Shown: piece after piece, positions 59,005-64,000 of the stretch
How the letters are laid out: each line of letters begins with the position of its first letter
How positions within the stretch are numbered: position 1 is the first letter of the stretch
From: Actinobacillus arthritidis
Lineage (GTDB): Bacteria; Pseudomonadota; Gammaproteobacteria; Enterobacterales; Pasteurellaceae
Reading direction: 5' to 3'
Length of the DNA: 64,000 nucleotides
Assembly: GCF_029774155.1 (NCBI RefSeq)
Contig: NZ_CP103833.1
Coordinates: 496,001-560,000 of the forward strand
Made by a program: the position numbers and the translations under genes
Notes under the pieces: model-generated
Told to the model about the DNA's origin: nothing
Databases searched by the model: none
The model's input: only the letters and a program-made list of their open reading frames with translations

Positions 59005-60042
59005 TTATGAATACCAAATGTTCTTTACAAAAGGAATAATAGTTTTAAGGGCTTCGTCAATAGAGATTAATCCCAAATTCATTTGTTGCGTTTTTTCCTT
59101 CGCTTCAGGCGGCATAAAGGCTAAGTGTTTACCTTCTTCATTGATTGGACGCCAACGGCGAGGCAATGCAGATAAACGGCTTGGATAAAAACCGATAGTT
59201 GCGACATTTAATGCACCGGCAATATGCAAAGGTCCGGTTGAACCAGCAATAAATAGATCGGCACAAGCAATCGAACAGGCAAAATCTTGTAAACCGTCAT
59301 TCTTATCATACACAACTGCTTGAGTCGCCGTAATTTGTTCTGCTAATTGATGAGCTTTTTTGCTTTCGCCTTTACCGGCAGTCAGTACAATTTCACAATT
59401 GGTTTCTTTGGCAATACAGTTCAGCATTTTGGCATATTGTTCAATGGATAAACTGGTTGCTGAACCACCGGTGGACGCATGTACAAAAAGCCATTTACAA
59501 GCGGTCGAAATTTGCAGATTTTTTGCTAATTTTGCTTTTTGTTGTGCAATTTGCTCTTCGCTGAATTGTAAGTAAGGTGGCTGAGGTTCAACTGTTGCAA
59601 TATGGTGTTTTTGTAGAAAAGCACGAGCCAAATCGAGATTATATTCGCTTTCCGCTTTTGCCGATTGCGAACGGCGTTGCGTTAAACGTTGGTTATATAG
59701 AAATTGAAAAACTTTAGTCGCCGGAGCAAGGCGGTGTTTAATGCCACTTTTCCAAGTCAATTTCGCATTATACCAATCGGAAACAAAACTGATTACTGCA
59801 TCAAATTCTGAATTTTTAACCGCTTGTAAAACACGCTGAAATTCAGCTTTATCTTTTTTATTCGGGGTGTCGATAATCACGTGATCAATTGAAGGGCATA
59901 GTTCAGCGAGCGGTGCGGTATAGCTCGGCACTAATGCGGTAATTTCTACATTCGGCATAGCTTGTTTTAGCATCGCAAATGCCGGAAAACAAACCATAAA
60001 ATCACCGATTTTGTCATTGCGAATAACGAGAATCTTTTTCAT
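59005..60042 (-). CDS. Glycosyltransferase family 9 (heptosyltransferase type)
   Basis: ADP-heptose:LPS heptosyltransferase-type enzyme of 345 residues with the GT9 start MKKILVIRNDKIGDFMVCFPAF, an N-terminal acceptor lobe and a donor lobe with FIAGSTGPLHIAGALNVATIGFYPS. It probably adds a heptose to the lipooligosaccharide inner core; which linkage is not clear. The ATG at 60042 is preferred over the one at 60051 because of the family start. KdkA elsewhere in the window acts on the same core. Confidence 0.85.
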   Translation of the reverse strand: MKKILVIRNDKIGDFMVCFPAFAMLKQAMPNVEITALVPSYTAPLAELCPSIDHVIIDTPNKKDKAEFQRVLQAVKNSEFDAVISFVSDWYNAKLTWKSGIKHRLAPATKVFQFLYNQRLTQRRSQSAKAESEYNLDLARAFLQKHHIATVEPQPPYLQFSEEQIAQQKAKLAKNLQISTACKWLFVHASTGGSATSLSIEQYAKMLNCIAKETNCEIVLTAGKGESKKAHQLAEQITATQAVVYDKNDGLQDFACSIACADLFIAGSTGPLHIAGALNVATIGFYPSRLSALPRRWRPINEEGKHLAFMPPEAKEKTQQMNLGLISIDEALKTIIPFVKNIWYS

Positions 60043-60266
60043 GTTTACCAACCTTTAAAACAAATTAGGCACTATTTTAGCATTTTCTAAGCAGAATTTT
60101 TGGTAAAAAATTATGGAAATTTAACCGCTTGTTTATCTCTTGTTATAGCATTGTTTAACGCTAAAAAATTTCTGCCGAAATTTTAGATGTAATTTTTATA
60201 GAATTGGACTAGAATAGATGGAATGGCACAAATGCAACCGTTTGCGTCAGTTTTACTTATATTTAA

Positions 60267-61615
<1,349 letters not shown>

Positions 61616-61652
61616 TCTTGATCTAAATAGCAAGAAAACTTAGAATCAACCA

Positions 61653-61690
61653 AAAGCCCCAATAGTTTACGCTTTGGGGCTTTAATTTTT
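61653..61690 (+). terminator. Terminator of argG
   Basis: AAAGCCCCAA / TTTGGGGCTTT hairpin with a 10-base loop followed by AATTTTTT. Confidence 0.88.
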
Positions 61691-61737
61691 TCATTAGTTT
61701 TTAAATTAAGCGGTCAAAAATTAAGAATTTTTTGCAA

Positions 61738-62199
61738 ATGAAATTAGTTGAAATATTTACGGACGGATCGTGCTTGGGCAATCCCGGCAAAGGTGGGATT
61801 GGCATTGTGTTGCGTTACAACGGACACGAGAAGCAAGTTAGCAAAGGCTACTTTCAGACGACTAATAACCGGATGGAATTACGTGCGGTGATTGAAGGGT
61901 TGGCAATGTTGAAAGAGCCTTGCCAAGTGCAGTTAAATTCAGATAGCCAATATATGAAAGATGGCATCACTAAATGGATTTTTAACTGGAAGAAAAATAA
62001 CTGGAAAACGGCAAATGGTAAGCCGGTTAAAAATAAAGATTTGTGGATAATGCTAGATCAAGAGATTCAGCGTCACAAAATTGAGTGGGCTTGGGTAAAA
62101 GGCCATTCGGGTCATCGTGAAAATGAAATTTGCGATGAGTTGGCTAAAGCCGGTGCAAATAACCCTACATTAGATGATGTAGGGTATAATGCGGATTAG
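61738..62199 (+). CDS. rnhA: Ribonuclease HI
   Basis: Cleaves the RNA strand of RNA-DNA hybrids. The 153-residue protein starts [20 protein letters not shown] with the first catalytic Asp (DGS); the other acidic residues lie in [12 protein letters not shown] (Glu) and LNSDSQYM (Asp). The conserved His and last Asp are in [20 protein letters not shown] codon two codons earlier is in frame, but the ATG at 61738 is preferred. It overlaps a USS-type hairpin downstream. Confidence 0.95.
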   Translation: MKLVEIFTDGSCLGNPGKGGIGIVLRYNGHEKQVSKGYFQTTNNRMELRAVIEGLAMLKEPCQVQLNSDSQYMKDGITKWIFNWKKNNWKTANGKPVKNKDLWIMLDQEIQRHKIEWAWVKGHSGHRENEICDELAKAGANNPTLDDVGYNAD

Positions 62200-62210
62200 C
62201 CAAAGAGGCA

Positions 62211-62255
62211 ATCGGTCAAATTTTTCAAAATTTTTGCAAATTTGAACCGCTTGTA
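62211..62255 (+). terminator. Terminator of rnhA
   Basis: CGGTCAAATTT pairs with AAATTTGAACCG (one mismatch) around a 14-base loop, followed by CTTGTAAATTTTTT. Confidence 0.7.
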
Positions 62256-62298
62256 AATTTTTTAGCATATATTATGCGTTTTTTATGAAGTTTGCTCT

Positions 62299-62314
62299 AC
62301 GCAAACGTTTTCTT
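62299..62314 (+). promoter_or_regulatory. PurR operator of cvpA-purF
   Basis: ACGCAAACGTTTTCTT matches the PurR consensus ACGCAAACGTTTGCGT and is, from memory, identical to the E. coli purF operator. TAGAAT (62321-62326) lies just downstream as a -10, so bound PurR would overlap the promoter. The regulator purR is at 22.7 kb. Confidence 0.93.
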
Positions 62315-62353
62315 TTTTTGTAGAATATAGGTTCTTAGCCTTTAGAGGTTTTT

Positions 62354-62854
62354 ATGGTTGACATTATTATCATCGGATTAATTGCATTTTCTATCTTGGT
62401 CAGTCTTTGGCGAGGTTTTATAAGTGAAGTGCTTTCACTTGCCGGTTGGGTCGTAGCATTCTTTGTTGCTAGCGGTTTTTATCCTTATCTTAGTGGTTAC
62501 TTAACACAGGTTAATTCGGTATATCTACAAAATTCGGAATATTTACGTAATGGGGTTGCCGCTGTTCTTTTCATTATTACGTTGATTATTTGTGGTGTAA
62601 TTACGACACTTTTAAGCAAACTTGTTGATACAACAGGATTATCTGCAACGGATAGAGTATTGGGTGGTGCATTTGGTGCATTGCGTGGTATTTTGATTGT
62701 TGCGGCAGTTTTATTCTTCTTAGATACTTTCTCATCTGCAAGCCAAACGGAATTATGGAAAGAGTCTCAACTCATTCCACACTTTGACTTTATTGTGAAA
62801 TGGTTCTTTGAACAACTACAAGCTAATTCCAGCTTTTTAAATTCGACTAAATAG
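62354..62854 (+). CDS. cvpA: CvpA-type inner-membrane protein
   Basis: Membrane protein of 166 residues with four hydrophobic segments ([63 protein letters not shown]) and the family [13 protein letters not shown] motif. It is required for colicin V production in E. coli and lies in front of purF by 13 bp, as in enterobacteria. Confidence 0.93.
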   Translation: MVDIIIIGLIAFSILVSLWRGFISEVLSLAGWVVAFFVASGFYPYLSGYLTQVNSVYLQNSEYLRNGVAAVLFIITLIICGVITTLLSKLVDTTGLSATDRVLGGAFGALRGILIVAAVLFFLDTFSSASQTELWKESQLIPHFDFIVKWFFEQLQANSSFLNSTK

Positions 62855-62867
62855 AGAGGTTTTTGAT

Positions 62868-64000
62868 ATGTGCGGCATTGTCGGCATTATTGGGGGATCG
62901 CCGGTTAACCAGGCGATTTATGATGGTCTAACATTACTTCAACATCGCGGGCAAGATGCCGCAGGTATCGTCACAATTGATGATGAAAACCGCTTCCGCT
63001 TACGTAAAGCTAATGGCTTAGTAAGTGACGTGTTTCGTCAAGAGCATATGCTTAGATTACAAGGTAATGCGGGTATTGGTCATGTTCGCTATCCGACAGC
63101 AGGTTCATCCAGTGTTTCAGAAGCACAACCTTTCTATGTAAACTCACCTTTTGGCTTAACTTTAGTTCACAATGGTAACTTAACCAATAATGCTGAATTA
63201 AAAGAACGCTTATTCAAAGAAGCTCGCCGCCACGTGAATACCAATTCGGATTCAGAATCACTATTGAATATTTTTGCACACTATTTAGATCAATATCCGA
63301 CCGCCCATTTAACGCCAGAAAATATCTTTGAAACGGTACGTAAAACCAATGAAGTGATTCGTGGTGCTTATGCGTGTATCGCCATGATTATCGGTCATGG
63401 AATGGTGGCATTCCGTGATCCGTTTGGTATTCGTCCATTAGTATTAGGTAAACGTGTTGTGGAAGGTAAAACAGAATACATGTTTGCTTCCGAAAGCGTT
63501 GCTTTAGATATTGTTGGTTTTGAATTTGTACGTGACGTAAACCCGGGTGAAGCGGTTTACATTACTTTTGAGGGTGAGTTACATTCGGCAATTTGTGCGG
63601 ATAATCCGAAATTAAACCCTTGTATTTTTGAATACGTTTATTTTGCTCGTCCAGATTCCGTAATTGATGGCGTATCTGTTTATGGTGCTCGCGTGCATAT
63701 GGGCGAGTTATTGGGTGAAAAAATTAAACGTGAATGGGGTAGAATGGTTGATGAAATTGATGTGGTTATTCCAATCCCTGAAACCTCAAATGATATTGCC
63801 GTACGTATTGCAAATGTCTTATATAAACCTTATCGTCAAGGCTTTGTGAAAAACCGTTATGTGGCACGCACCTTCATTATGCCGGGACAAGCACAACGTA
63901 AAAGCTCAGTACGCCGTAAATTAAATGCGATTGCAAGCGAGTTTAAGGGCAAAAATGTTTTATTAGTTGATGACTCTATTGTACGTGGTACGACATCTGA
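62868..64000 (+). CDS. purF: Amidophosphoribosyltransferase (3' end outside window)
   Basis: First committed enzyme of purine synthesis, making phosphoribosylamine from PRPP and glutamine. The start ATG (62868) is followed by the nucleophile Cys2 in [10 protein letters not shown], then [34 protein letters not shown] and the PRPP motif [14 protein letters not shown] at the end of the window. The frame is open through 377 codons. It follows cvpA under the PurR box. Confidence 0.96.
   Translation, partial: MCGIVGIIGGSPVNQAIYDGLTLLQHRGQDAAGIVTIDDENRFRLRKANGLVSDVFRQEHMLRLQGNAGIGHVRYPTAGSSSVSEAQPFYVNSPFGLTLVHNGNLTNNAELKERLFKEARRHVNTNSDSESLLNIFAHYLDQYPTAHLTPENIFETVRKTNEVIRGAYACIAMIIGHGMVAFRDPFGIRPLVLGKRVVEGKTEYMFASESVALDIVGFEFVRDVNPGEAVYITFEGELHSAICADNPKLNPCIFEYVYFARPDSVIDGVSVYGARVHMGELLGEKIKREWGRMVDEIDVVIPIPETSNDIAVRIANVLYKPYRQGFVKNRYVARTFIMPGQAQRKSSVRRKLNAIASEFKGKNVLLVDDSIVRGTTS

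Noticed and set aside
62163..62184. Palindrome CCCTACAT / ATGTAGGG at the end of rnhA
   Set aside because: It is inside the coding sequence and has no T-run; probably chance or a weak hairpin.

Overview
The window is a stretch of Pasteurellaceae chromosome, most likely from Actinobacillus pleuropneumoniae or a close relative (A. suis / A. lignieresii group). The evidence is the many copies of the Apl-type DNA uptake word ACAAGCGGT and its complement, often paired as terminator hairpins; an apfABCD type IV pilus operon; Pasteurellaceae gene content (kdkA, FdoGHI formate dehydrogenase, MetJ- and PurR-controlled loci); and fairly AT-rich DNA. I see no transposase, prophage, integrase or CRISPR array. 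Almost everything is housekeeping sequence.

Layout. 0-2 kb: end of the isc operon (hscA, fdx, iscX). 2-8.3 kb: a ZnuD-like zinc/TonB receptor, cca, ppiB, cysS. 8.4-13.3 kb: a methionine block (metN, metI, two metQ paralogues, metX) with MetJ boxes on both sides. 13.4-20 kb: sanA, ispA-xseB, a MOSC protein, an LtaS-like membrane phosphotransferase, the 4.5S SRP RNA gene, ftsB-ispD-ispF. 20-31 kb: pckA, dedA, purR, tRNA-Leu(CAA), xseA, initiator tRNA-Met, mltA, cmoB, kdkA, folE, truA. 31-38 kb: fdhE and the selenoprotein formate dehydrogenase fdoGHI, with fdhD divergent and followed by an AEC-family transporter. 39.2-43 kb: an accessory operon made of a DcuC-family carrier, an unusual fumarase/aspartase-superfamily lyase and an RpiR/SIS regulator, with a perfect CRP site in front. 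43-51 kb: a DUF945 protein, a degenerate fadIJ pair, nth, a TauE-type exporter, proB, folA. 51.6-58 kb: a small membrane protein, radA, apfABCD under a competence-type CRP-S site, coaE, yacG. 58-64 kb: pbpG-like endopeptidase, a GT9 glycosyltransferase, argG, rnhA, cvpA and the start of purF behind a PurR box; purR itself is also in the window.

The most unusual property is the reading frames. Nine genes (hscA, znuD-like, metN, metI, sanA, truA, fdhD, fadI, argG) are broken by ten single-base indels. In five of them the change is the same: an Ala-Ala pair encoded GCGGCG has become GCGCG. This points to a systematic sequence or consensus error, or much less likely a mutational hotspot, rather than independent gene decay. 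By contrast fadIJ carries substitutions at catalytic positions and looks truly degenerate, and FdoG has an Arg where the third cysteine of its [4Fe-4S] cluster should be.

The best candidate for undescribed biology is the 39.2-43 kb operon. Its lyase keeps the GSSxMPxKxNP loop but has Asn in place of the conserved catalytic His, and it is paired with a C4-dicarboxylate carrier. My inference is that it cleaves a succinylated or similar adduct to fumarate.
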